A DNA stretch of 64,000 nucleotides from MFD04580-c1 sp963702995 (lineage in GTDB: Bacteria; Planctomycetota; Phycisphaerae; Tepidisphaerales; Tepidisphaeraceae), in the NCBI GenBank assembly GCA_963702995.1, contig OY969783.1, positions 2,604,001-2,668,000 on the forward strand. Direction: 5' to 3'. The notes beneath the pieces are model-generated. The model had not been told where the DNA came from, did not search any database, and saw only the letters and a program-made list of their open reading frames with translations. Shown here piece after piece: positions 19,189 to 29,505 of this stretch. The translations under genes were made by a program, and so were the position numbers. Position 1 is the first letter of the stretch. Each line of letters begins with the position of its first letter.

Positions 19189-21255
19189 TCATCCCGGAAG
19201 AGTCGGCAGATCGGCGATGAGCGTCGGCTCCACACCTCGGGCACCGCCGGACGGCGTCACCGCGACCACCACAAAGTAGCTCCCTCCGGGGCGGCCGAGC
19301 GGCGCCTTGAACCTCACTTTGATCGGCAGCGTCCGGCCGGGCCTGAGCTGCACCTTTCGCGGCGCCGGGACGGCCACCGGCAGCGCCGAGCCGTCCACGG
19401 TGGGGGTTGAAGAGACGTAAACGACGAACGACGCCGCGCCGCTCGCCACGGCGTTCCCCAGGTTCTGGAGCGTGAGCGTGGCGCCAGCGCTGTGCCCCGG
19501 CCGCACCAGAATGGGGCCGACGGTACTGAACGTCGCCGCAAGCTGAACCGACGGCGCTCCCACCGTCACTTGAGTCGAGGTGACGCCGACGGCGGGGTTG
19601 GCGCCGCTCCCGGCCAGATCAACGGCGGCGATCAGGTCGTAGCTTCCGGACAAACCCGCGAGGTAATGGAACTTCGCCTTCAGTTTCCTGGACCCGCCGT
19701 TCCTGAGGTTCACTTTGCCGAGGGACAGCGTGGCCAGGGGGATGTCGTCGGTGGAGAGGATCGCATCGCTTGAGGCGTAGATCGTGACCGTCGCCGCCGA
19801 CGAAGCCACCCTGGCGCCGGAGGTGTTGATGACCTTGAGCTTAAGCGTCCCCAGGTCGCCGTTGATGACCGAGGCGGCCGGCGTGGACTGGAACGTCGCC
19901 GTCAGCGGCGACGCGGGCAGGCTCGGCGACAGCAGCGGCAGGGATTGCGTCGGCGTGGGCGTTGGGGTCGGCGTGTTCGACGGGGCGTCACCGAGGGCGA
20001 CCAGCGCCGTCACCAGGGCCGGCGCCCGCGGCGAGCCGAGGCCGGTGGCGACGTCATACCCTACGGTGGCCGGGATGGGGACGCCACCGGTGTTGTCCAC
20101 CACGTCATGGAACGACGCGGAATACGCCGTTGTCGTTCCCGCCGTGTTGTAAAGCCCATACAGTCCCGGCAGAACCTGGGTTGGGCCGTCGAGCGCGCCC
20201 TTGCCGGCCGCGGTTCGCGCCTGGTTGGCGATCGCCACCAACGCGGCCCACTGGGGCGTGCCGGCACTGTTGCCCCCTTCGACCTGCCAGCCGACGTACC
20301 CCTGGTCGGGGATCGAGTCATATACGGCGAATCCGCTGTTCGGGTCGGCGGCGTAGGCGACGTCGGGCACGGCGCGGGCGCCGGTCGATTGGGCGGGCAA
20401 CTGATAGGAAGGCTGGGGCTCGACGGTGCTATAGCCGCCGCTGGTGTCCGACCAGACGCTTTCGTTGAGGTAGGTCCCGTCGGAGGCCATGTTGAGCGTG
20501 GTCCCACCGACCGAGAGGACGCCGGCGGCGCTCGCCGGCCAGCCGGCGCCGCCGGAGACGCCGTTGTCCCCCGCGGCGGCGACGAATGTCACGCCGTTGT
20601 GGCCGGGCGGCGTTGTGAAGTGGGGGTCGTAATCGGTCTGGCCGGTGAATTCCTTCCCGGCAAAGGTGACGAACTCCCCGCCGCCCCAGCTCATCGAGAC
20701 GACTGATACGCCCGGAGCCGAGCGGGCCGCATCGACCGCCGTCACCAGGTCCGGGTTGCTGTCGGAGTTGGCCTCGACCACCAGCAGGTTGGCGGCCGGT
20801 GCGATCGCGTGGGCCCATTCCACGTCCAGCGCGGTCTCGGCCGCCCAGCCGGTGTCTTCGCGGGGGAGATGGGCGCCGCCCGACTGGTTGATCACCCGAA
20901 GGCTGGGCGGGGCGGCCAGCCCGAACTTCTGGTCGAAGACGGCGAGGTCTGCCTGCACCGCGGGGTCGTCGTAGGCGACGACAATGGCGATCGTCTGCCC
21001 CGCGCCGTCGGCGGCGACCGATCCGTCACCCACTGTGACCTGATCGAAGCCGTAGGCCTTGCGGATCTGGTTGGGCGTGATGCCGTCAACCGACACCGCG
21101 GCCGCTCCCGCGTCAGCGGGTCGAAGGATGTGGGCCGGGACGACAGAGCCGATGGGCAACGACGGTCCGAAGGTGGCCGACAGGAGCCGCCTGGCCTCCA
21201 GAGGCTCCACGGCCGGGGCCTGCCCGGCGGTCGAGCGTGCGAGGGATTCCTTCAT
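19189..21255 (-). CDS. S53 (sedolisin) peptidase with LEPR-XLL-like N-terminus
   Basis: About 688 residues, exported. The N-terminus VEPLEARRLLS is the LEPR-XLL-like element found on large surface or secreted proteins of planctomycetes. The protease domain spans about residues 75-415. AAETALDVEWAHAIAP carries the Glu and Asp of the catalytic triad, and GGNSAGTPQWAALVAIAN the nucleophile Ser (normally GGTSxxxP). A Thr/Pro linker (TPTPTPTPTQ) leads to two CARDB-like beta-sandwich repeats up to the C-terminus. Sedolisins work at acid pH, so an acid-tolerant lifestyle is possible. The pro-domain is missing or much reduced. ATG 21255 was preferred over 21273. Confidence 0.86.
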   Translation of the reverse strand: MKESLARSTAGQAPAVEPLEARRLLSATFGPSLPIGSVVPAHILRPADAGAAAVSVDGITPNQIRKAYGFDQVTVGDGSVAADGAGQTIAIVVAYDDPAVQADLAVFDQKFGLAAPPSLRVINQSGGAHLPREDTGWAAETALDVEWAHAIAPAANLLVVEANSDSNPDLVTAVDAARSAPGVSVVSMSWGGGEFVTFAGKEFTGQTDYDPHFTTPPGHNGVTFVAAAGDNGVSGGAGWPASAAGVLSVGGTTLNMASDGTYLNESVWSDTSGGYSTVEPQPSYQLPAQSTGARAVPDVAYAADPNSGFAVYDSIPDQGYVGWQVEGGNSAGTPQWAALVAIANQARTAAGKGALDGPTQVLPGLYGLYNTAGTTTAYSASFHDVVDNTGGVPIPATVGYDVATGLGSPRAPALVTALVALGDAPSNTPTPTPTPTQSLPLLSPSLPASPLTATFQSTPAASVINGDLGTLKLKVINTSGARVASSAATVTIYASSDAILSTDDIPLATLSLGKVNLRNGGSRKLKAKFHYLAGLSGSYDLIAAVDLAGSGANPAVGVTSTQVTVGAPSVQLAATFSTVGPILVRPGHSAGATLTLQNLGNAVASGAASFVVYVSSTPTVDGSALPVAVPAPRKVQLRPGRTLPIKVRFKAPLGRPGGSYFVVVAVTPSGGARGVEPTLIADLPTLPG

Positions 21256-21447
21256 CCAGGCCTCCAAATACAACAGGGCCGCCGACGACCGCGGGCGTCA
21301 CGGCACAACAACCCCTCGCGCCGCGAAGCCGTTCGGGCGTCCCACGACTCTAGCGATCTTCGGGCCTCTCCGCCCCGCCAGCAACGACAGAGACGCAAAA
21401 TGTGCATGAATGCCCGCCCCTCGGAGAAGCGTTACGGGGAAGTAATC

Positions 21448-22044
21448 TCAAGGAGCGGCGGTTGGCTGTGAGGCGACGGGAGGCCCCTGTTCGTTGGCGG
21501 GGCGCGTGGTAGGGCCGCCGACAGTGCTCATTTCGACAACCGGCGGCGGCGTCATGATCGCGGGCAGCGGAGCGGGCTGTGTATCGGCCGCCCGGATCGG
21601 TGGCAGGTCGAACATCCGCCGAAGGGCCTTGAGCGACTCGAACTCGTCAGGCGTCAAAGGTTCGGCGTCTGGGCCGTAGGGATGAAAGCCGTTCTTGCGG
21701 ATAAAGTCGATCTGGGCTTTGTAGTCGTCGCCCTTCTTTGTAAGGCCTTCGAGGCGGAGGCGGGCGTTGCGCACGCGCATCTGCTCTGAATAGGTGAAAA
21801 ACCACGCCCCCATCAGCGCGGCGCCAAGCAGGACGGCGCCGAGCAGGATGAAATTGCGGGTTTTCGCCTGGGCGCGCGTCGGCATCGACGCCCGCGCTTC
21901 GGCCGCGACATCGGCAAGCCGTTGCTCGTCGGGGGCTGGAGGCGACGGCGTCCCCTCTTCGGCGACTTCCTCGTCGGCGGCCGCGTCGGGGTCATCGGCC
22001 GCCGCCGGTACTTGAACGTCGCCTTCGTCAGGTTCAGCACTCAT
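21448..22044 (-). CDS. Single-pass membrane protein of unknown function
   Basis: 198 residues, not recognised. An acidic, Ala/Pro-rich cytoplasmic N-terminus (about 70 residues) is followed by one membrane helix (FILLGAVLLGAALMGAWFF), a short coiled-coil-like segment (MRVRNARLRLEGLTKKGDDY), a folded-looking stretch with GFHPYGPDAEPLTPDEFESL, and a Pro/Thr-rich tail. It is the last gene of the Gld-type operon, 100 bp after the DUF4340 gene. The in-frame upstream extension to 22134 looks like intergenic sequence, so ATG 22044 was chosen. Confidence 0.6.
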   Translation of the reverse strand: MSAEPDEGDVQVPAAADDPDAAADEEVAEEGTPSPPAPDEQRLADVAAEARASMPTRAQAKTRNFILLGAVLLGAALMGAWFFTYSEQMRVRNARLRLEGLTKKGDDYKAQIDFIRKNGFHPYGPDAEPLTPDEFESLKALRRMFDLPPIRAADTQPAPLPAIMTPPPVVEMSTVGGPTTRPANEQGPPVASQPTAAP

Positions 22045-22146
22045 AGCGAACCGCCCGATTGGCCCCCAGCCCGCGCGACGCCGCGTCACCCGGCAAGCGG
22101 GCGATAGGGCGACGGCCTCCCGTGACATCCGCACGCAACGCGCGCC

Positions 22147-24169
22147 CTACTGCCCAAAACCGGGAGGGAACCCTCGGCCGGGCGGCATCGAGACGGGCGG
22201 AGCTTCGGGCTTGGGCGTGACGAAGTCGCCGTCCAGCTTCTCCAGAAGCGAGCGGTCGAGCTCGAACGTCAACCCTTCGTAGATGCCGATCAGCTTCGCG
22301 TCCTTCCCCGGGTCGATCACGCGGAGGGCGTAGCTGGCGGTCTGAGCGCCGCCCGCGCCGATCGTGTGAAGCGTCAGGACGTACGTCGCGGCCGGGGTCG
22401 AGGTCGCGTACCCTTCCACGTACTTCGCCGCCTTCAACGGGTGGAGCGCATCGAGCAACTTGCGGACCTGCTCGTCGTCGGCGGACTTATCACCGATCAC
22501 CCACTTGCTCGGCGGCGGCGGCGGAATGGCCGGCATCGCCGGAGCGGCCGGCATCGCCGGAGCGGCCGCCATCGTCGTCGGGAGCAAAGCGACGGGCAAC
22601 GTCGCCGGAATCCCCGGGCCGGTCGTCGGAGAGGCCAGAGCGGAGACGGGCTCCGTCGAGGGGGCGGCCGCCGCGGTTGGGAGCGTCGTTGAGGACGCGG
22701 TCGCGGCAGGGCTGGTTGCGGGGGCCGTGGTAGCGGTGTCGCTGGGAGCGGCCGCCTCTGTCTGGGCGACGAAGACCGTCGGCTGCGGATCGTCCTCCGT
22801 GGCCGCGTCGATCGATCGGGGGATGGCCGCGGTCGCCGGGCCGGTCGAAGGCTGCGAAGTCGGCCGCGCGCCGGCGACTTGACGGCCGCGTCATCGGCGG
22901 CTGGGACGGCTGGGTCGTGGCGGGGGTCGCTTCAGGCGACACCGGCGGCAGCACCGGGCCCAGGATGAGGCTCTCTTTGCGGCGGCTGATCCGCAGCTCG
23001 CGCTGCTCGGCGGGACGAGTCGAGGGTTGGGTGGTGGACGGCTTATCGACCGTCAGCACCAGATCGCTCACCTTCTCGGCGTCGATGTCGAGAACGTTCC
23101 GATCGCGGAGCGTCAGCAGGTTCAGCTTTTTCAGGTTGTCGAGCACGTCGGCGTCCACCTTCGCCAGGACGTTGCTCTGTTGCACGGTGGCGAAGAGGCG
23201 CGTGTGCTTGGCGTCGGTGTAGTAGCCGAGCAGGACGGTCGTCGCTCCCTTGGCCGCGGCCCATGCGGGGGCGGCGACCGGCTCGGTCGTCGGCCGCGTC
23301 GCCGCGGATGTCGCCGTCGTGGCGGCGGCCGGGGCTGTCGGTTGCGTCGCGGGCGCCTCGGTCGAAATCGACACGATCGCCTGCGGGTGATCCATGCCGG
23401 TGAACTTCGATTCGATCGAGCCCGGACGGACGAACTCTTTCGCGGTCAGGCCGGTGATGCTCGACACGACCTTGTCGATCTCTGACTTCTCGGCCGCCAT
23501 GGGCGTGGGGGAGGTGACCTTCCACGACGCGCTCGTACCCGAGGCTTCCACGTGAAAGTCGGCCGTGCTGATGGACAACTGCTTGACGGCGAACGAGTCG
23601 GCCGCGACCAGCTTCTTGCTCCGCAGCTTTTCAACCAGCGCTTCCGTCCCCTTGTCCAGGCGATCGGCCAGGCCCGATCCGGAGACGGAGTCCCCTTCGG
23701 CCGAATCGTCGATTTTCACCCAAAGGTCGTCGCCGATCTGGGATTTCTTACCCACCGCAAGCTTCACCTTTTTGCCGGCTTTGGTTTCGGCCTGCACGAT
23801 GAAACGCGGGGTGGTGAGGCCGAGGGCGTCGTTGTCCGACTGGGCGATGGCCGTCCCCCGCGTGCGGAGGTTGGTCACGTCGCCCGCGAGGTCGTTGGCT
23901 TCAAAATCCTCGGCCGCCGAATCGACCGGCTGCTTGAGCCGCCACCCCTTGTCCCCCTTCACCAGCTCGACGGTGGGCGACGCGGCGTCGCTCGGCTGGA
24001 TCGTCAGATGGGTGATCGCATCCGTGGTGGCGACATCGATCACGGCATGCGGGGCGCGAGGGTCTGGCTTGTCCTTCGAGTCGGTTGAGTTGCGGAATTT
24101 ATCGATCAGGACGAGCCCCAACCCAAGCAGCAACACCACGAGAAGAAGAAGCGTGGTCTTAAAGTTCAT
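22147..24169 (-). CDS. DUF4340 domain protein (frame shifted near 22880)
   Basis: About 673 residues once joined. MNFKTTLLLLVVLLLGLGLVL is an N-terminal membrane anchor; the following extracytoplasmic region (VIDVATTDAITHLTIQP, GDKGWRLKQPVDSAAEDFE, LTTPRFIVQAETKAGK) has the alternating beta pattern of DUF4340, usually encoded beside GldG-like proteins. The first frame runs to about 22880 (QPSQPPMTRPS); the second continues as GARPTSQPSTGPATAAIPRS, a Pro/Thr/Ala-rich linker, and ends with a folded segment from KWVIGDKSADDEQVRKLLDA to GRGFPPGFGQ. One extra or two missing bases at 22875-22892 explain the break. It probably cooperates with the ABC complex upstream. Confidence 0.75.
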
Positions 24170-24265
24170 AGTTCCACCGAGAGTGCGGCAATGAAGAAAA
24201 TCCGAGGCTCTGTCTCAGAACAGATTCGATGTCGAACATTGTTCGACTTGAGCATTCCCGAAGAC

Positions 24266-24413
24266 AACCCTCGCCCTAACCCTCTCCCATGGGTACATGG
24301 GAGAGGGGACAATCGCATCCAGTTGTCCGCGCGTCGAAGCTACGGACGGTGGCTCGACGACTGCTCCCTCGCCCATCCACCCATGAGAGAGGGTTGGGGT
24401 GAGGGTTCTTTTC
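24266..24413. repeat. CCCTCTCCCATG palindrome pair
   Basis: A 12-bp perfect hairpin (24280-24291 and 24296-24307) sits inside a larger inverted pair: CCCTCGCCCTAACCC at the left and GGGTTGGGGTGAGGG at the right. It fills the 312-bp gap between the GldG-like and DUF4340 genes. Similar elements are common intergenic repeats in GC-rich bacteria; no gene is seen in this gap. Confidence 0.7.
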
Positions 24414-24481
24414 TCTCGTAAATGATCCTTGTCGATGCCTAAGCGAACACCCAGGTCATGCCAAGTTAGCGCGCCCGACCG

Positions 24482-26704
24482 CTATTCGCGACGCGCCATG
24501 TAAACCCCAACGCCGGCGAGGACGACGAACAGCGGCAGCCCGAACATCAGCACGCCGACGTGCCAGAAACGGAGCGTCTCCTTTGACATCGTGGGGTCGA
24601 TGCGGCTCACTTCCATCGCCGCCGGGCTGATGGCGATCATCGCGTCGTTCTTCGAGAGCCAGTAGATGCTGTTCAGGAACAGCTCGGCGTTGCCGGGGAA
24701 TCGGGCGACGCGGCCGTCGCGGCTCCGGTCGGTCATTTCCAGGAACTGGTCTGTCGCGAACTGCGGCGTTCCAAAAACGACCAGCCGGCTCCCTTTCTCG
24801 CCTTCGGCGGCCGCTCCCGCGTAGACCGGCTGTCCGACGTCGCCCTTGGTCGGGTCTTCCTTGTTCGGGTCAAACGTCGCATCGTTACGGCGAAGCTGCA
24901 GGCGATCGGTCTCGCCCCAGGCCTTGGGCTCCGCCGGGATCGGCAGCAGCGGCGTCGCCTTCCCCGAAACCTGGATGGCCGCCGACTGGAAAATCAGGAA
25001 ATCGAGGGCCTGCAGCGGCTTGGTCAGCGGGTGGTTGCCGTATTCGTCGAGGATGAACAACGGCTGGTACATTCGGCGAGCCCGCTCGATATCCTCCAGC
25101 TCGCGCCCTTCCGGCAGGTCCATCTTCTCATGGACGATCACCGCGTCGGTCCTGACGGTGATGCCGTAATCCCCCAGCACTTCCTTCAGCCCGTCGGACT
25201 CGGGAAGGAACATCACCATGGCGCTGCCGCCGGCCTTCAGGTGCTCCGATAGCTTCGGCCCCAGGCTCATCGCCCCCTGCCCCGGCTGAGCGCGCCCGAA
25301 CTGGATGACGACCCACACCGCGTCCTTCAACTGCTCGTCGGTCGCGTCCGGGCCGTTCATCATCTCGGCGCGCGGGTCCTGCGATGGGCTGTCCCATTTG
25401 GACGCGTCCTTTTCGACGATCTCAATGCCGTTGGTCCTCATCCGCTGGGCGATGCCCGCGAGCGGGCCGGCTTCGCGGAACTCGGGGATCTCCGGCTGGG
25501 CCAGCGGCGGCCCGCCGGCACGCACAAAGGCGACGGTTGTCTTCTTCGGCGCGGTCAGCGTCAGGATGGCGCCGGTCAACTGCTGCTCGCCGGCGAATCG
25601 CGGCCGCGCGTTCGGCCCGTTCATCGGGTTGCGCTTGTCGGCCGCCTGCCAGAGCTGCGACGCCCAGAGCACCCGCATGTCCTTTTCGCCCATCACCAGG
25701 ATTGCATCCTGCGGCTTGGCGTTCTTATCCTTGTTCTCTTCCGTCCGAAGGCTCTTGCGAAGCTCGTCGAGCTTTTCGACCGAACCGAGCTTGTCCATCT
25801 TCTGGATCTGCTCGTCGGCGAGCTTCTTCGTCGCGTCATACCCCTCGACCGACGCCGTCATGTACTGCCGCAGGTCGGCCGGCAGGTTCTGGTCTTCCTT
25901 GATCGACTTGAACCCTTCGACCAGCTCGCCAAAGCTCGACGCGATCTGCGTCATCGAGCGCTTCACCCCGTCCACCGCGTCCTTGTAGTTGGGCAGCGGC
26001 TCCTTGAGCGTCGTCTCGATCGTCTTCTTCGAAAGCTGAAGCTGGTCCGGGATGTCCACCAGCGCCGAACGCAGCACCGCAAGGTTCAGAAGGCTGACCG
26101 GGTTGTCCACCTTCTGCATCCGCTCCTTGAGCTTGGGCAGCTCCCCTTCGACGAACGCGTTAATCGCCGAGTAGGCCTTGGGGTACTCCTTGGTCAGGTA
26201 GTCGCGATAGGCCGTCTCCTGCCCGCCGTATTTTGCTTTGACGTCGTCGATCAGCGCCTCGACCTTGGCCGCGTCGGAGACCTTGTCGATCACCTTGACG
26301 TCGATGTTCTTGCCGCGGCGGCGATATTCCTCGAGCAAATCGCGGATCACCTGCGGCCGATCCACCCCATCGGCCGGCTGCCCCTTCGTCGGGGCGAAGA
26401 CGCTGACGAGTGTCACCTTCTGGCCGAGGTTATCGATGATGTTGGTCGTCTGCGGCTTAAGGCTGTAGGCCGACGACGTGGTCGTGTCGATCGGGCGATC
26501 ATTGCGCTGCGCGAACCAGACCAGGATCCCGACGATCGCGACCACCACAAGCACCGTCAGCACGACGTTGGAGCCATACTTTACCCAGCGCTGGCCCTGG
26601 CTCTCGGGCGGGCCGTGCCGGTCGGCCGCGGATGCGGGGGGCGACGATAGAAACTTCGGGGCCGCGGGTGCCGGGCGATTGTCTTGCTTGTTTTCTTCGC
26701 TCAT
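24482..26704 (-). CDS. GldG-like ABC-type auxiliary membrane protein
   Basis: 740 residues. The cytoplasmic N-terminus (about 45 residues) leads to a membrane helix (VVLTVLVVVAIVGILVWF), then a long extracytoplasmic region starting with the Gld-type YSLKPQTTNIIDNLGQKVTLVSVFAP. Residues about 340-560 contain DAILVMGEKDMRVLW and a Gln/Arg-rich AAA-less sensing region. A second helix (VLMFGLPLFVVLAGVGVYMARRE) ends the protein. This is the arrangement of GldG-family/ABC_transp_aux proteins, which work with GldA and GldF. In Bacteroidetes these support gliding; in planctomycetes the role is unknown. It follows the permease gene by 80 bp in the same operon. Confidence 0.85.
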   Translation of the reverse strand: MSEENKQDNRPAPAAPKFLSSPPASAADRHGPPESQGQRWVKYGSNVVLTVLVVVAIVGILVWFAQRNDRPIDTTTSSAYSLKPQTTNIIDNLGQKVTLVSVFAPTKGQPADGVDRPQVIRDLLEEYRRRGKNIDVKVIDKVSDAAKVEALIDDVKAKYGGQETAYRDYLTKEYPKAYSAINAFVEGELPKLKERMQKVDNPVSLLNLAVLRSALVDIPDQLQLSKKTIETTLKEPLPNYKDAVDGVKRSMTQIASSFGELVEGFKSIKEDQNLPADLRQYMTASVEGYDATKKLADEQIQKMDKLGSVEKLDELRKSLRTEENKDKNAKPQDAILVMGEKDMRVLWASQLWQAADKRNPMNGPNARPRFAGEQQLTGAILTLTAPKKTTVAFVRAGGPPLAQPEIPEFREAGPLAGIAQRMRTNGIEIVEKDASKWDSPSQDPRAEMMNGPDATDEQLKDAVWVVIQFGRAQPGQGAMSLGPKLSEHLKAGGSAMVMFLPESDGLKEVLGDYGITVRTDAVIVHEKMDLPEGRELEDIERARRMYQPLFILDEYGNHPLTKPLQALDFLIFQSAAIQVSGKATPLLPIPAEPKAWGETDRLQLRRNDATFDPNKEDPTKGDVGQPVYAGAAAEGEKGSRLVVFGTPQFATDQFLEMTDRSRDGRVARFPGNAELFLNSIYWLSKNDAMIAISPAAMEVSRIDPTMSKETLRFWHVGVLMFGLPLFVVLAGVGVYMARRE

Positions 26705-26784
26705 GTCCGATGCCTCTGATGGCGTTCGATCTTGTGGGGAGGAAGGCCGGATCGCGGCGGGGCCAAAACTACTTCCAGCGCCAA

Positions 26785-27665
26785 CTACTTCCAGCGCCGC
26801 GCTTCAAGGACCTTGGTCGTCATGAAGAGGAAGACGGCCGTCACGCCGACGAAGAAGACGAGGTGGGCCGGGTCGATCACGCCCTTGCTGAAATCGACGT
26901 ACCGCTTGAAGACCGCCTGGTTAATCACCGTCCGCCAGAAGTCCGACAGCGCCGATCGCTGATCGAGCCACCAGGGGACGATCGTCACGAAGAACAGGAC
27001 GGCGATCGCCGTGACGGCCGCCACCACCTGGCTTCGCGTGCAGGAGGAACAAAAGAGCCCGACCGAGAGGAACAGCGCGCCGACCAGGAAGATCCCCAGG
27101 TAGCCGCTGATGATCGGGCCATACTCCGGGTGGCTGTATAGCGCCAGCATGACCACGTACAGGAACGTGGGCGCGAGCATGATGGAGAAGAAGCCGAATG
27201 ACCCCAGGAACTTGCCGAGCACCACGTCGGCCTCGTCCACCGGGGCCGTCATCAGGGTCTCAATGGTTCCGCTGCTCTTCTCCTGCGATAGAAGGCCCAT
27301 GCTCAGGATCGGAAGGATGAAGACCAGCAGCCAGACCATCGAGTTAAAGATCGTCCGCATCGACGCCGGCTGGCCAGGCAGGAAGTCGTCCATGAACATG
27401 AAGCCGCTGGCGAGCAGGAACAACGCCATCGCCACATAGGCCATGGGCGAGAAGAAGTAGCTGCTGATCTCGCGGCGGGCGATCGCCAACGTTCGCTCCA
27501 CCGAGCGGCCGATGCCGCGCCGGCCGGCCGCGGCGCTGCGCCGGCCCGATGCTTATGCGACGGCCGCTCCGACTGCGGCCCGGCGGCCGCGGTGGCGGCG
27601 GGCCCGGCGGGCTCCGGGCGTTCGATGTTCTCGGTTCGCTCCACATTTTCGGTTGGTGCGCTCAT
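26785..27665 (-). CDS. ABC-2 type permease, GldF-like (probable frame shift near 27525)
   Basis: The well-supported part (from GTG 27501, 238 residues) begins RTLAIARREISSYFFSPMAY and has six hydrophobic helices, with LLSQEKSSGTIETLMTAPV, the hallmark of ABC-2/GldF permeases. The upstream ATG at 27665 overlaps the ATPase stop as ATGA and opens a disordered leader (MSAPTENVERTENIERPEPA) in another frame. One missing base in the GGCCGGCC-rich tract at 27515-27535 would fuse the two into a protein of about 293 residues. The overlap argues for this longer form; starting at 27501 is the alternative. It would form the membrane channel for the adjacent ATPase. Confidence 0.85.
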
Positions 27666-28654
27666 GCTTCACCCCCGGCGGCCTGGCTGACCTTGGCGAC
27701 TGCCTGATTCGCGGTGACCTGCACGAAGAATTCCTCCAGCGTCGCATGCTCAAGGCGGACCTCCCGCAGCGGCCAGCCGTGCTGGATGACCGTCCGGGCG
27801 ACCTCCTCGCGCACGTCGTACGACTCCTTGGCCTTGACCGCCGCCGTGACGTAGCCACGATCGGCCGGGCTCCCCTCGGCGTGGCCGTCGAGCATGTCCA
27901 CTTTGTTCACCCCGCTCACCCGTTGCAGCGCGGCGCGGACCTGATCCGACGGGCCCTTGCACTCCACCAGCACCCGGGCCTGCAGCCGGCGGCTGTTCCG
28001 CAGCTCCTCGGGCGAGCCCTGCGCCACGATCCGCCCGCCGGCGATAATAATCGCCCGGTCGCAGACCGCTTCGACCTCCGGCAGGATGTGCGTTGAAAGC
28101 ATGAGCGTGTGGTCGCCCCCCAGGTCCGTGATGAGCTTGCGGGTTTCGATGATCTGGGTGGGGTCGAGCCCGACCGTCGGCTCGTCGAGGATCAGCACCG
28201 CCGGGTCATGCAGAAGCGAATCGGCGAGGCCGACGCGCTGGCGATACCCCTTGGAGAGGTGCCCGATCACGCGGCGGCGGACGTTGCTCAGCCAGCAGCG
28301 CTCGATGACATAATCGATCCGCGTGCGGCGGTGCTGCCGGTCCATCCCGCGAAGGCGGCCGCGGAAATCGAGGTATTCCGTCACCTTCATGTCGGTGTAG
28401 AGCGGTGTATTTTCCGGGAGGTAGCCCAGGTTCTCGCGAACCTGCTCGGACTCGTGGAAAATGTCGAACCCGTTAACCGTCGCCCCGCCGCTCGTGGGTG
28501 GGAGGTAACAGGTGAGCATCTTCAGCGTCGTGGACTTCCCGGCGCCGTTCGGCCCGAGGAAGCCGACGATCTGCCCTTTGGGCACATGGAAGCTGACGTC
28601 CGAGACCGCCAGCACCGGCCCGTAGGCCTTGGTGAGATGGGACACATCTATCAC
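27662..28654 (-). CDS. ABC transporter ATP-binding protein, GldA-like
   Basis: 330 residues. Walker A GFLGPNGAGKSTTLK near residue 40, signature-type LSKGYRQRVGLADSLLHDP, Walker B AVLILDEPTVGLDP, and the switch histidine in MLSTHILPE are all present. A C-terminal 90-residue domain is typical of the CcmA/GldA/NatA group. The start is GTG 28654, chosen because GGAGG lies a few bases upstream and it opens directly at VIDVSHLTKAYG; the longer in-frame leader to 28759 has no site. It is the first gene of a five-gene operon (ATPase, permease, GldG-like, DUF4340, membrane protein). Confidence 0.92.
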   Translation of the reverse strand: MIDVSHLTKAYGPVLAVSDVSFHVPKGQIVGFLGPNGAGKSTTLKMLTCYLPPTSGGATVNGFDIFHESEQVRENLGYLPENTPLYTDMKVTEYLDFRGRLRGMDRQHRRTRIDYVIERCWLSNVRRRVIGHLSKGYRQRVGLADSLLHDPAVLILDEPTVGLDPTQIIETRKLITDLGGDHTLMLSTHILPEVEAVCDRAIIIAGGRIVAQGSPEELRNSRRLQARVLVECKGPSDQVRAALQRVSGVNKVDMLDGHAEGSPADRGYVTAAVKAKESYDVREEVARTVIQHGWPLREVRLEHATLEEFFVQVTANQAVAKVSQAAGGEA

Positions 28655-29086
28655 TCTGATCCTCCGCGTGAACTTCCGCCGGCCGCGGCCAAACGCGTGG
28701 CCCGAGACGACGGCAACGCCCCGGACGCGGCATGGTGGTCGCGTACGGGGCCGCATCAAATGGCTCGTGGCCCCCGAGCGAAAGGCGCCATCAACGCCGG
28801 GCGCGGCGTGTGGCTTGTATACCCGCCGCCCCGCTCCGCGTTTTTCGATCTGCGGCCCCGCGCCACTCTGAGACGACGGCGTCGCGAAAACCTAACCGCC
28901 CACAACGCCCCACGACCGTCCGTACCCATCCAGGTCGCTCCGGACGGTCATTTAGTGCCGTCCTTAACGCCTGTCAAGTCATCAAGGCCGCCGCATCCAC
29001 AGGCGAACGGGCCAGTATACCGCCCCTTCCCCTTCACAACAGGATCGGCGCCGGCCGGTCGCGAGAGATCGATGCGGGCACTCCCT

Positions 29087-29146
29087 GGGAACGCCGACGT
29101 CCTGGTCGGCTCTCCGCGCCAAGCCGACGAGGACGCCCGCGTTCCC
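29087..29146. repeat. GGGAACGCCGACGTCC palindrome, copy 1
   Basis: Arms 29087-29111 and 29122-29146 are near-complementary (25 bp with a few mismatches) around a 10-nt loop. The same element is at 36088-36151. Confidence 0.75.
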
Positions 29147-29286
29147 GCCACAAACGGCCTGGCACACGATCCAAACTGTTGCAGTGCCCCGAAACGTCCC
29201 GCTGTGACTGACCATGGACAAGCGGCCCCTTTGCGAGAGAGCGCGATCGCGGGAGACGGCTCCTTCTCCCCGCGCTCCCGCATTCT

Positions 29287-29398
29287 TGGCGCTCTTCCCT
29301 GGCGTCTTTGATGTCTTCGCGTTCGTTTCGTCTTCGAGCGAGGAGGACTGAACGCCAAGACGCCAAGTGCGCCAAGGGGAGAAACGCCAAGGGGGCCG
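29287..29398. repeat. Dispersed GACGCCAAG palindrome, copy 2
   Basis: Left half with CTTGGCGCTC / CTGGCGTCTTTG blocks, right half AACGCCAAGACGCCAAG and further GCGCCAAGG/ACGCCAAGG blocks, separated by a spacer with GAGGAGGACTG. Same design as 11034-11150. Confidence 0.75.
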
Positions 29399-29505
29399 CG
29401 CGAGCGGGTCGGCGTGACCGCCTCACGACGCATGCCCCTCTCAACTACGACACGCACCGTTCCCACCCTCTCGCAACTTTGCCCTGCTCGGCGCATGTCT
29501 GGGGC

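Larger units (their letters stand above)
28655..29505. other. Long intergenic region with two palindromic repeats
   Basis: About 850 bp between the divergent Gld operon and the DUF4139-like gene. It holds the repeats at 29087-29146 and 29287-29398. Open frames on both strands are compositionally biased (Arg/Pro-rich) and carry no domain, so I call no gene. Confidence 0.5.
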
